DNA of 64,000 nucleotides from contig NC_053420.1 of the NCBI RefSeq assembly GCF_016859285.1, positions 24,906,045 to 24,970,044 on the forward strand, in the 5' to 3' direction. The translations under genes were made by a program, and so were the position numbers. Under the pieces are notes generated by a model. It did not search any database and was not told the DNA's origin. It saw nothing but the letters and a program-made list of their open reading frames with translations. Positions 1 to 26,539 of this stretch are shown in pieces. Origin of the DNA: Xiphias gladius (lineage: Eukaryota > Chordata > Actinopteri > Istiophoriformes > Xiphiidae). Positions within the stretch are counted from its first letter, which is position 1. Every line of letters begins with the position of its first letter.

Positions 1-281
1 CTTATTATCTGTGTTGTTTTTTCATCCTCTTGCCATTCTCTTTTCCTCTTTGTTGCTCTTTTATCAGTCTGCTCCTGTCTCCTTAGTCCCCATGACCTGT
101 GTTGCATTACACAAGTCAATTGCTATTTCCCAGTGAAATCGTTCTTATCATTATGGATGGTTAAGGTATAAGCTTAGAGAAAAGCAGACCCTTAAAGAGA
201 AAGAAAGAGAGATTTTTCTCTGTCAGATAATGTGCGTGTGTTCATCTGTCAATCCCTCCTTTTCGTCTTCTACCTGTCCAG
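1..281 (+). other. DNAH1: intron of DNAH1 (5' edge of window)
   Basis: No coding segment is visible before the acceptor at 280-281, so this is the end of an intron whose upstream exon lies outside the window. It holds a pyrimidine-rich run just ahead of the first visible exon. Confidence 0.7.
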
Positions 282-3200
282 GTGCTAAAATACACTGCAG
301 GGGAGATAAATTATGGCGGACGTGTGACAGATGATTGGGACAGACGATGTCTGCTCAGTGTGCTGGAGGATTTCTATTGTCCCGCTGTTCTTACTGATAA
401 TCATGTCTACTCTTCGTCTGGAGTCTACCGGCAGATAGATACAAATCTGGATATCAAGGTTAGATACTGGGAAACAGAGAGCATTCAAAAGATCACACTA
501 AGTGTAGTGCATGAGACTTTGTCCTTTGTCTGCATCTGGTGGTATACTCCAAAGCTATATATATTGTCTAGAGTTGGAACTCACTGTTCAGTATACATAA
601 CGGTGACACCTCAATAGGTGATAGATTGAAAGGCAGTCATTAATGACACATGATGATATCTTTGTAACTAAACAACATACTAATAAAATAGGAACATAAT
701 TTCTTAATAAGCAAAAAAAAAGTAATATGCAATATTTATTCACTGCATTTAAGGGTTCACCAAGACTGAGTGAACCAACTTTGTCAGACATGTTTTCAGT
801 TCTACAGTTTTATAGCTTACCATGTGAGCCTCTGTAATACACACATAGCAACTCTGACATCATGTGTCATCAATCACACATCATTTAAATATAAAGCAGT
901 CATAAAGCTAAAAAAAAAGTTGAATTGCCAGAGATATGAATAGTTCCAGAGTTAAAATGTCTATCACAACACTTACTGCAATATTGGAGCCAGTGTATTG
1001 TTAACATATTTCAAGAGGTCATAGACAGACAGTACTTTATCAGGTATACGTCCCACCCCATATATTGTCATTTTAAACAAAAAACTGACTAATTAGAAAT
1101 ACCCCTACTTATAGGAGTTTGTGCGAGTTTTTTCTCTGGCAAGTTCACAATAACAAAAACTTTTTTCTCTGTTCTTGCTGCATTTCACAAGGAAATGTAA
1201 GAAGTGAGACTGTAAGTATAAATCATGTTGCAAAAAAGATAATTATACACATCTGCAGTTACATGGGAGTAGACGCTGCACATGTTGAGTACAAGCAGGA
1301 AGGCAGGTTATTAATACGATTTTTTAACATCTCCTGAATGACTGAAAATTCTTTGCTATAATATGCAAGTGTCACATATAAATCAGAGCACATCAACTTC
1401 TGAACTGCTGACTATCAAACTAATTGATGACAGTTGGTGTCAGCCAGTGACCTTTTGTCATGGCAATTCTGACCCTAGGGTTACTTATCATACATTCGGG
1501 ATTTGCCCATCAACGATACAACTGAGATCTTTGGTCTCCATGACAACGCGAACATCAACTTTGCCCAGAATGAGACCTTCACCCTGCTGGGAGCCGTGGT
1601 TCGTCTGCAGCCTCGGGCTGCGTCTGCTTGGGGGAAAACTCAAGAGGAGGTAAGGTATTTATTGATTTGATTTCCTCTTCTTTTTTGTTTTTTTTATTAG
1701 TATTAACAGTACCAGAATGTATATTCATTAAATATAAGTTGAGAGCTGCGGCACAGTTACTTTTTCCATTAATTACATTCTTAGGTGACATATTTAACAG
1801 AAAACTGTTGAGTAGCGTGTCAGGAATATAGTTGTGATGATTAAAGAGTTCAATACAGTACTTTTTCTGAATGCCTGGACTAAGGCTGAGACTTGTTATG
1901 TTTCATTTTTGATCTGCCTCTTCCCATACCATAGATAGTGGACGAGATAGTAGCAAGCATCACTGAAAAGATCCCTCAGCCCTTCAGTGTCCAGAAAGTG
2001 ATGGAAAAGTACCCAGTCCTCTATGAAGAGTCCATGAACACAGTGCTAATCCAGGAGGTCATCAGGTAACGTTACGCTGTACTATAAGATCACACTGCAA
2101 ATCACACTGCAGGTCCCCTTGATGTTATACCACGTCACTCTGCTCTGTTGCTGCCCAAGTCAAATTTCTCCTCAGGGACAGTAAAGTATATCTTATGTTA
2201 TCTTACACTTACGATCAGGACTAGAAAGATGCGACCTAATGGATTTAAATTCAGATAATCCCTTTTTATGGTAAAAACATATTTTTTTGTCAGTAATATG
2301 CCATACTGGGATCTAATAGGGTGATTCCCATGTACACATATTTGAAATATTTAAATAAAATACTCATCTAGTAGGCAGACAGATGTCTTAAAGACAGATG
2401 TCTTAAAATCAGAAAGACACTGCAATCTGTGCTGCACTGGAGGTCTCTTTGTTCAGCTCACCATGAAGTCAGATCAGGTGGCCAGAATGGATCAGTGATT
2501 CTGCCCAGTATTTCACTGTTGAAGTAAAAAATAATAATAATTAAATGTGAAACCAGTAATGTAATATCTTTATTTGAGACCAGTAGCTGAAATTGTACCC
2601 TTTAAAAATCACAGCCAGTAACCACAATTATATGGTTTTGTAATCATACTGTAATAACAGTTTTGTCTTCTGGTTGTGTGTGAGCTGCTTTGTGGTGTCA
2701 GCAACTTGTCTGAAGCAAGTTTGGTAAGACAGAAATTTTTGAACCTGACACAGTATTTTCTAAGTCATTGGTACCGAGCACCAGTCCTATCAAATAGTGT
2801 CAATATATATAATATATAACAGTGCAAATATATTATATTTGTTTTTATACTATGGGGTATACATGCTTTTTGATTTGTCATGTCTTTTTGTTTGAGGTTG
2901 TTAGTATGTGTGTCTGTGTACAGCGGTGTACAGTTTGTTCTCCAGGGTTATCAAGGATTACTTTTATTTTTATGAACTACATCTGGGAATTTTTGGCCAT
3001 TAGTAATTTATTAGTAATTTACTTATCATTACTTAGGTATATAGATTTGTAACTGAATCAAACAGTTGTGTTAGCAGTATTAGAAATCAAATTTAAGTTA
3101 CAGTATATCAGGCTGTAACAACTTACATCTTTTTGGCCCCTAAGACTGACCTTTAATGACTGTATTAGATTTGTTATGTATTTGTGATCAAACTTGATCA

Positions 3201-5312
3201 AATGAATAAACACAAGTGATGCACATGTTCTTGTAATTGTTTAATAGAAGGCTAGAATCCATGGATGACTGTAATCTGAGATTTGTTCAGTTTAAATAAT
3301 TAGTACTTCAGTAACTGGTTCTTGTATGTTTTGTGTCTTTCAGATTTAACAAGCTGCTGGCGGTCATCTCTCAGACTCTCAGTGATATTGTGAAGGCTCT
3401 GAAGGGTTTAGTGGTGATGTCATCAGAACTGGAGCTTATGGCCAACAGCCTTTTCAACAACATGGTACCTGATATGTGGAAAGCCAAGGTAAGACACTCA
3501 GACACATACCAGTTATTACCCTTCTGACCTTTCTTATCAATGCCACAAACTGGGTGTCAGATGGCATGTCACATCCTCTGTGAAACATTATCTTGCATAG
3601 CATGGAAGCCACAACCCACTAATGTATTAATTGTTCATTAATAGCAAAGCTTCATCACAAAATCTGATGTTTATATGAAAAAATTCTCCTCTGATTGTAA
3701 AATACTGTTGAGAAATTTAAATTTTTAAACATTTACCTTTTCATATATTTACCTCTATATTTAGCAAATCTGTAGGCAGAGTGGCTCACCCTGGCTAATT
3801 TTAAAGAAAAACCCTGACTCATGCAGATTTGCTCAACATGTGTATCCCTTGAACTGAACTAATATTATGACATCCATCCATGTTTTACTCTGCGCAGTTA
3901 GGGATGATTCTTGGACATTTGGGAGTGATTTCTGTGTACAAAATATCAGATGAACTTTTGATGGCGTTTCTGTCCTGATCTTATATTTCGAGAGACTCTG
4001 CTTTCTAAGAATACATAACTCTTTGACTGGCTGTGTATCTCTCTCCCTCCAGGCCTACCCATCTCTGAAGCCTCTGGCTTCCTGGGTGTCAGACCTGCTT
4101 CAGAGGATCAATTTCCTGCAGAAATGGATCCATAATGGCATTCCACCTGTCTTCTGGATTAGCGGCTTCTTCTTCCCGCAGGCTTTCCTCACCGGAACCC
4201 TCCAGAATTACGCCCGTTGCCACAGCACTTCCATCGACACAATTGGATTTGACTTTGAGGTCAGACAGTAAGCTGTGTGTCTGGCAATATGTGTCACCGC
4301 CACTATTTCTACTTCATGAGTGAAAAGATATTAACTTATATTTCTCAACACTACATATTTAGAGGGTTGATTAATATCTGTATGAATCTAAATGTATACA
4401 GTAATTTGTTCTCATTAAAATTTCTTTGAAACTTTATTTTTTAATGGTTTCTATTAACTATGAACCCATCTCTTCTCCATCTCTTTTGTAATACTTCCAC
4501 TTTCACAGGTAATAGTGAAGTCAGTGTCAGAGATAACAGAGAAACCAAGTGCGGGCTGCTACATCCACGGTCTATTCCTGGAGGGGGCTTGCTGGGATAA
4601 CAGGGCAGCTCAGCTCACGGAGTCCAGGCCCAAAGAGCTCTACACAGAAATGGCCGTCATCTGGCTGATCCCCAAACCGAACCGCAAACCTCCGACCTCT
4701 AGGGTCTACGTCTGTCCCATCTACAAGACGCTGACACGTGCTGGTCAGTACACACAGTATCTGAACATGATTGGATGAATCTATATTACAAGAAGCAGTT
4801 TAGTTAGTGCTTAACTAACAAACTTTTATTAGAGATCTATGGAAGAAATGTAGTCAAAGAAGTGGATTAGCTCATCTCTGTGAAACTGCTGCTCAGGTTA
4901 AAAAACGCTGCTTGTCAGTGTGACAAAGTGTTGGGTTACTCACTTTAGCGTTTGTGTGTATCTCCTTTTGGTAGTTTTATTACTCACCCAAAATAGACTC
5001 CAGTTAGTATCCTCTTTCAAGAAGCGTCTGAAAGTGCAGCTCTGTATTTTCCACTCACAGCAAATAGCCAACACCTTGTGCTGACAAGTTAGACTACTCA
5101 GAAACACTTAACTCAGTACAGGGATGGAAACATACGAACAATTTAAAATATTTTCTTTGTGGTATTGAACTGCTCTGTGTGCTTTTGTAGGGACACTCTC
5201 CACTACCGGTCATTCCACCAACTACGTGATCGCAGTGGAGCTGCCTACAGATCGCAGTCAGAGACACTGGATCAAACGGGGAGTCGCCCTCATATGTGCA
5301 CTGGACTACTGA
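282..5312 (+). CDS. DNAH1: dynein axonemal heavy chain 1, C-terminal exons (partial)
   Basis: Motor subunit of an axonemal inner-arm dynein, driving ATP-dependent microtubule sliding in motile cilia and sperm flagella. Seven exons can be joined in phase: 282-458, 1479-1649, 1935-2065, 3344-3488, 4053-4259, 4509-4743 and 5191-5312, giving about 362 residues and a TGA stop. The first visible exon opens [20 protein letters not shown], typical of the region entering the dynein C-terminal part. Later exons carry [43 protein letters not shown], the family hallmark [31 protein letters not shown] and the end [14 protein letters not shown]. These match remembered human DNAH1 better than other heavy chains. 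The upstream roughly 90% of the protein is off-window. No frameshift or missing splice signal was seen. The next gene begins less than 1 kb downstream. Confidence 0.95.
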
Positions 5313-5495
5313 ACACAAACATACACAGACTTTTTCATTTGCCATTATGCTTTATACACTATCTGTGTTTAACAGCCCAATACAATGATGATTGCAGTTG
5401 TGGCTGCTGAAACGAAATTCAAACCGAACGCTGTTTTCCCTATGCATCAGATTTCAAGAAAAATTCGCTACTTAAAACTCTGCTTTAGTTTGTGT

Positions 5496-5501
5496 AATAA
5501 A
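5496..5501 (+). terminator. DNAH1: DNAH1 polyadenylation signal AATAAA
   Basis: A canonical AATAAA lies 184 bases after the DNAH1 stop. It implies a short 3' UTR and leaves under 800 bases before the next start codon. Confidence 0.6.
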
Positions 5502-5699
5502 CACTTTTACACAAAGCAATATTCATGTGATATTTTCATTTATGAGTAATTGCTTTGATGAAAATAACGGGGTTAGAAGGATTCTGCTCCAGTGGTTTTC
5601 AAGATAAAATACTGTAACTTTTTAGGACCATAAGCTTTGCTCTAAATTCACTCTCCAATTTTTCATCAGCTAAGAACCAGCTTTTCTCCTCCTCCACAC

Positions 5700-20795
<15,096 letters not shown>

Positions 20796-21385
20796 GATAC
20801 AGGCAACTGTTAATGGAAAATCCAGACCTAACAGCCAATGGTGAAGAAAAGCAGCTCAGCAGAGGAAGGAAAATTTGATTTATGCAGGAGAGGATCATTT
20901 AGACAGTTGCTCGGGACTCCGAAGAGACTGAACGTGGAGGGCATGTTCTCTGAAATAAAGGGACAACGTAGGAACAGCAGCAACGACAAAACTGAACATT
21001 TATAGGACATATCAAGACATGATATTGCCTGTGTTGCTGACCAGTGGTAGAAATCCATAGCTCCGCTCACTCCAGGCCTATCTGTTTTTAATTATTTTAT
21101 GTATGTATGTCATTTTTAGATTCTCCCTGCAGACATCAAGTATCATCCGGTATTTATAGTGATAGTATTTTGTGTATTTGAATGCTGGGCTGCCTTTGTA
21201 ACTATGCATTAGTGAGCACATCCCACACACAGACAGACAAAACCAACTGTGGACAGAATGTGAAACTAGAACACTCAATATTACCCGTGTTGTCCTAATA
21301 TTGTCTGTCCTCTGCTGTTTCTTTTCAGAGATTAAAGCGAAGTCTGACACTGACTGTCTTGTCAATAAAATGTACTATAGCCTCC
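20796..21385 (+). other. MAPKAPK3: MAPKAPK3 3' UTR with poly(A) signal
   Basis: The sequence runs from the TGA to just past AATAAA at 21364-21369. The 3' UTR of about 0.6 kb contains TATGTATGT-type AU-rich words but no classical AUUUA cluster. Confidence 0.6.
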
Positions 21386-21651
21386 ATAATGACGTCCAGA
21401 TCAACCCGAGGGAGTATTTTTCATTGAAGCAATAGTAAAATGGCCTAACACACATTATCAAGTGATATATTTGACTCAGTATCACTGCTGCAGATCAACA
21501 TCGTGTCCTATAAACAGAGCTATGAGAGGAGGCACACAACCTGCCTGCTTCCCGTCAGTCTTAGGCCAGGACTCTTTATGTAAGCAGTGGTGGGGTAATG
21601 GTTGGTTGTGCGACATGGTTGGGTTGTGACACTTCTCTTTAGAAAGGCCTT

Positions 21652-21658
<7 letters not shown>

Positions 21659-21703
<45 letters not shown>
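21659..21703. repeat. (GT)n microsatellite
   Basis: An uninterrupted GT run of about 22 units downstream of MAPKAPK3. Confidence 0.97.
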
Positions 21704-21704
<1 letters not shown>

Positions 21705-23644
21705 CATGGAGGTTAAGTAAAAGGCTTCCAGTAAATAGTGGCCACAGTCTCACTTGACATGAAATTGTTCTCAAGACAATGTGGCCTTTAGTAATAAAAA
21801 CCTGAGCAGACTGCATTTGTCCATACGCTTGTAAATGAGACTTTAGAAAACGAAGCAGGAGGGTTCATGTGCAAGATGTTTTTTTATGTGGACCTTGTTG
21901 CTATTGTTTTTGTATTCGTGCCTTTCAGGCTCTGTGCGGCTGCTATAAATAGGCACAGTGGAGTAGTTATTTGGGACGCAGCCATCTGACATGTTGTTTG
22001 ACTGGAGAAGGTCAACATTATTATGTTTAGATTACATGGTGAGCAAGCACCTTTCCCCCACTTCGATCACATGGTCTCCCTGCATTATTTAGGGGACGCC
22101 AATCATGAAAACTAGTTGGCTTCCCCGCTATAAATACGGGATGTCAGCCATGATTAGATGTGGCCCACACAGCATGACCTGTCGGCTGTTGTTTGGCCAT
22201 CCGTGTCCGTAAAGAAAAAAAAGTCTACAAGGTGTCAGAATAAGACAAAAACAAGAAGCATTCAACAGGGAGCATTTGTGTGTGGAATTTTACAGGACAA
22301 TGCACCTCAAATAATTCTTCGTTGGAGGGAAGTGGTCGGTATTTTTTCTTTTCTTAGTCAGCCACCTTGAGGCAAGCCCAGTCATGATGATGCCATGTAT
22401 CTGTACCAATCACGTAATGTTGAAATAACAGTTCCTTACATACTTCCTACTTGTGTTATTCCACTAAAGTCACTCATCTTCCCCCTGCGGATGGGGACAG
22501 CGTACCAATAACATGAATTGAACGCTTGCATAACAACAACACTTCTTAGGTCAGAGGTCAGCGCTTTGATTGAGTCACGGGTCCGTTTTGTCGGCACTAT
22601 TCATGGCAGACAGAGGGATAGGTTTTCCATATTTTACTTGGTTTGTTCATTTTTATTCCTTTGGGAGTTAGACTCATTCCTAAATCTGTTTTACGTCTTC
22701 TTGCCTGTGAAGCGTCAGTGCAAATCTCACCCTGTGCCCAGTGATGGTCTGAACATGAAGTCTGGTTCATTAAGTCTACTGTTACTGTGACACAGGCTAC
22801 AGTACCCCCTAACAAGAGACATCCCATCTCTCTCAAAACTGTGCAAATAAAAGTTGTCTGTGTATAAAATATCCTGTGTTGAGCGTGTGGAGCTGAATGA
22901 TGCGTGGATATTGATTATTACATGGTCATTTACGTCTATTTTCAATTGATTTACATGTCCTCTTTATTGTTATACACTATATTCATAGTTATGTCTAAAA
23001 GTTTTAATGTGGTCTCGAAGGAGAAAAACTACATGTTAAGAAGAAAAGTAAATTTGATGGAAGAATTAGGTTGGCCCTGAGGTATAGGCTGCAGAGGACC
23101 GTTTCAAATGTGTTTTCTTATGTCAGGCTCTGTGATAAAGCAAAGTGAGACAGGTCTGACTAGTCTCACACAGTGAGTGTGCGGGACATGCAGCCAGAGG
23201 GGTTGGGTGTAAGTCGTACAAGGGAAGTGTAGGATTGGTGGGAGGGGGGAAGGAGGGAGGGTCGATCGCGTTGCCCTTTTGGGAGGAATGTGTTGAAGGT
23301 CAGTCGAGAGCCACCTGACCTTCAGCTGTTTCTTCCTCTCTACCGCTCTGAGCGCCATTCGCTGCCTCTCTGTGTGTTTCATGCCCTTTATCCCGTGTAC
23401 ACCTCAACACGTCCCTGATGCCCCTCTTTCCCCTATATTTCATGTGTGTCTGTGTGTGAGGCTGTCGCACTAGCTTACAGATGTGCACCGTCACAGGCCT
23501 TGTGCATGCCAATTAGTGTCATCCTTATCACAGGCTGCTGATAAGGGTATCATTACTTCCACTGAAATAGCCTCAAGTCCTCACAGACAGGTCACATGAT
23601 GCCTATATTATCTCCAGAGGGTCACAGTGCCGGCAGGTTAATGC

Positions 23645-23680
23645 GTGTGTGTGTGTGTGTGTGTGTGCGTGTGCGTGTGT
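23645..23680. repeat. imperfect (GT)n microsatellite
   Basis: A GT run broken by two GC units, in intergenic DNA. Confidence 0.9.
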
Positions 23681-25084
23681 TTGTGATTCTCCTGGCCCAC
23701 CAAAGTTACAATTTCATTGCATTGTAACCCCAGGGAAAGATGGCTGGGTAAATTGGTGATTACTTAAATAAGTAATAAATAATTAATAAAAAGTATTCAG
23801 CCCCCCCAGCCTACATCCAACTTTAACTTTTTTCATGATTTCTGTTTCCCTACTTTCAGTCAGTGGATTAAAGGGTTTCATCAGACACAGATTAAAGGAA
23901 AAATCGCCCTTTAATATCAAAGTGAAAACGATTCTCCACTTCTGTCCTCTTCTTCCATCAGAAGAATGGAAACCTTTAACTCCACTTAGTGTCCATGGGC
24001 CTCCTGTTGGTTTCCACCACTGATGTCTGTCTCTCTAACAAATTTGTACCTGTGCCAGATTCTTTTCTAGTTTTATCTTTTTTTTTTTCGGTGACTAACG
24101 TTACTGTACTTTGAGTTATAGTCAGTTCCTTTTCCTACAGCCTTCCTGCAGTCGGTAATTCCTGCTAAACTTGTCACAGATTTGTTTGGTGCGTGTCTTT
24201 ATTGCCATGACCCATTGTCACTCTGGGATGGACACACGGTTGATCTCTGTTGATCACAGAGGAAAAACAGCTCCTGAAGGTAAAAGGTTGCACCAGTCAT
24301 GGGTTAGGCGTGTGTGTTGTCAATTTGCATTTTTGAGCGCTTACTTTAGATCAATCTGTGGAGATTCGCTTTAAATGTGACACTAAAGAGTCTGTGTTTG
24401 GTTTATTTGTGTCCCAGAGGCCTAATTAAGTGTTGGTGATACTAAGTTGTCCAACCATTGAACACAGAAAAGTCCAAAGTGGGGTAAACAGTATAGAAAG
24501 AAAGAAAAGAAAACAAGTTCGGCAAGTCAGACTGTTCCTGGAACACTGAACTCTTCCTGCTATATCCCTTTAAGCACCTAAGCTTTGGAATACAACATTC
24601 AACAGTGAATATGTGGAATCCTTTACACGGTTTGTGCTACTTTTTGAATTATTCAAGGAGCATCCTGCGAGGTAAGTATTACAGAATAGCCCCGGTACTG
24701 TAAATCTTATCGTCTGAGATTTTAACGTGGAATATGTGTGAGTTTATGTTATAGCAAGACTTTCCAGCTGCCCCTGACAGAGCTGTGTGTTTAGCTGCAC
24801 GATTGTATGTACAGTACGTAGTATCCTAAATTTAACCATCAGTGTCCGGGGACATCTCCCAGCTGTCAAAGGGTGGGTGGGGTCTTGGGAGGGTGCAGGG
24901 GGCAGGTACGCTGCTACCTCATCACATCCAGTTTTGTAAAAAGCCGTCCTTCCGGCCCGAGGTCCCCAACACACACGGCGGGTGTGTGTACAGTGAGCAT
25001 CGGCGTCGCTGGCGGCAGGCTGCTGTCGGAGGCACGTACACACCGCCCAGGCAGGCGCTGCGCTCCAGCAGACAGACGCCCACG

Positions 25085-25127
25085 ATGAGAGGCGGCTCCA
25101 GGTTCACGCAGAACCAGGACCGAGCAG
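25085..25127 (+). CDS. candidate distal alternative first exon of PFKFB4
   Basis: The ATG at 25085 has A at position -3. It is followed by 14 codons (MRGGSRFTQNQDRA) plus one base, then the donor GAGCAG/GTAAGA, close to the vertebrate consensus. The leftover phase (one base) equals that of the main PFKFB4 exon 1, so joining it to the exon at 31666 would stay in frame and give a shorter N-terminus ahead of VCMTNCPTL. The PFKFB family is known to use alternative first exons (for example PFKFB3). No transcript evidence is available here; it could instead belong to an unrelated or non-coding transcript. Confidence 0.35.
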
Positions 25128-25802
25128 GTAAGACACGTCGCTTTAGGGGCTTCACTAGGCTCCGCGCACGCCGCAGGCTGCGTCGCGCGTCTCCAGCCGG
25201 CTGCCAGGCAGAGCCGGGCGGCTCAAGACGTAAACAAGCGTCGGTGATGTGGGGACGACGTGTTGGCGCTGCCACCGAGACCTTTACCCCACATAACAAC
25301 AACCGGCGACGCTCTTTGTTTTGTTTTGCAGTAGGAGCCAGTCTCGTCTTGACAGCAGCAGCTGCGCTTTAAAACACAGAGGAGGAGCCAGGCGAATGTT
25401 TACGGACTGCTGGCGAAATGTATTTAAAAATAAATAAATAATGAAATAAATAAACCCTGGGGCTTCGCGTGGACCGAAACCGATCTCTCGGGCTTCTTTT
25501 CGGTTATTCTTGTGTTTCCACGACTTTCATTTTGCAAACACTGGTGATGGAGGAGATGCTGTTGCAGAGGTCAGTTTGTTGCGTTTACGGTCGTTGGCGC
25601 TGCCCAGCTGGGCTGCTGCGGCACCCTGTGTGTGTGTGTGTGTGTGCGCGCGTCTCACCGGCCGCCGACCCGAACTGCTGGCGCGCTGTGCCGGGAGCCG
25701 ACCTGACCAGTGTGGCACAGGGTGGAGGCTGCTCGCTGCAATCAGAGCCTCGCAGTTGCTGCTGGAGGAGGAGGAGGAGGAGCTCGGCTCTGCTTCCTGC
25801 TC

Positions 25803-25931
25803 ATGACCCGGTGTACGGTCTGCAAGACAACTCTCTTAACCCCGCTGGAACGCACGGACGAACCGCTACCCGAGCTTTACGCAGACGATGAAACTTCTGA
25901 CAATATAAAGCATTTGTCAGAGTGTGTATGA
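25803..25931 (+). other. 42-codon open frame in the GC-rich segment, function unknown
   Basis: The ATG-initiated frame begins MTRCTVCKTTLLTPLE and ends KHLSECV before a TGA. It has a CxxC pair near the start and an acidic middle (ELYADDETSD). The frame is open further upstream to 25710 through Gly-rich codons. It could be an upstream frame in a 5' UTR, part of a first exon, or chance. I do not recognise it. Confidence 0.2.
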
Positions 25932-26490
25932 GACAATCGGCGTGTTTGTCTCAGCCGGCTGAAAAAGCTGGAAATGTATCCCTTACTTAGTTAGTGTGCC
26001 ATTTCTTCGTGGACCTGATGAACCCGGCATGTATTATAGTCTACTAGCAGTCAGGGAATTTGAGAGAGAGAGAGAGGGGGAAGGAGCTATTTAATTAGAA
26101 AACCTCCATCTCAGCATATTTAGGTCACAGGCCCTGTTGCTCCACCACCAAGACTGGCTCTTAAGCTAAATATAATGAGTGCGTCAGATCGTCTAATAGG
26201 AACAGATCAACAGATCAACAGATCAGCACACAGGCCGACGCACCTGGAAAAGGTGCAGGGACTTACCAACTCCATTACACCAGTGCAACTTAATTCACTC
26301 CAATACAGAGGCAACGCAAGGCCTCCTGGCCCCGTAAAGCGACACACTGCGACTCGTCTCTGTTTTGCCGAGCGTCGTGAGCACTACAGCTGGGGGGGGA
26401 TAGAGGGTTTGCTGCAGAGCTGCTGGGCTGGATTGCGTTGCGGGAGCTGCATATGCTGGGAGTTCACAGGGCCTGGGTCGACACACGTAC

Positions 26491-26511
26491 AGAGAGAGAG
26501 AGAGAGAGAGT
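26491..26511. repeat. (GA)n short tandem repeat
   Basis: A run of about ten GA units just before a CTCF-like motif. Confidence 0.9.
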
Positions 26512-26513
26512 AA

Positions 26514-26530
26514 TGCTGCCACCTGATGGG
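26514..26530 (-). promoter_or_regulatory. CTCF-like motif, reverse orientation
   Basis: On the minus strand this reads CCCATCAGGTGGCAGCA, close to the CTCF core CCANCAGGTGGCAGC. It lies downstream of the GC-rich segment and faces the forward-oriented motif at 18940. Confidence 0.4.
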
Positions 26531-26539
26531 TATGGTCAG

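Larger units (their letters stand above)
21386..24700. other. intergenic region, MAPKAPK3 to PFKFB4 locus
   Basis: I see no gene. The content is a (GT)n run at 21659-21703, another imperfect GT run at 23645-23680, and scattered short open frames without homology or splice support. Confidence 0.6.
24840..25940 (+). promoter_or_regulatory. GC-rich CpG-dense segment, probable promoter
   Basis: The base composition changes sharply from AT-rich surroundings to GC-rich sequence with many CpGs between about 24.84 and 25.94 kb, as in a vertebrate CpG-island promoter. It contains a candidate coding first exon at 25085-25127 with a near-ideal splice donor, and a short open frame at 25803-25931. The gene it serves is not certain; PFKFB4 is the nearest downstream gene on the same strand. 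Confidence 0.5.

Noticed and set aside
24842-25372. 176-codon open frame across the GC-rich segment
   Set aside because: It starts at GTG, and GC-rich DNA has few stops. Only the 14 codons before the donor at 25128 look exon-like.
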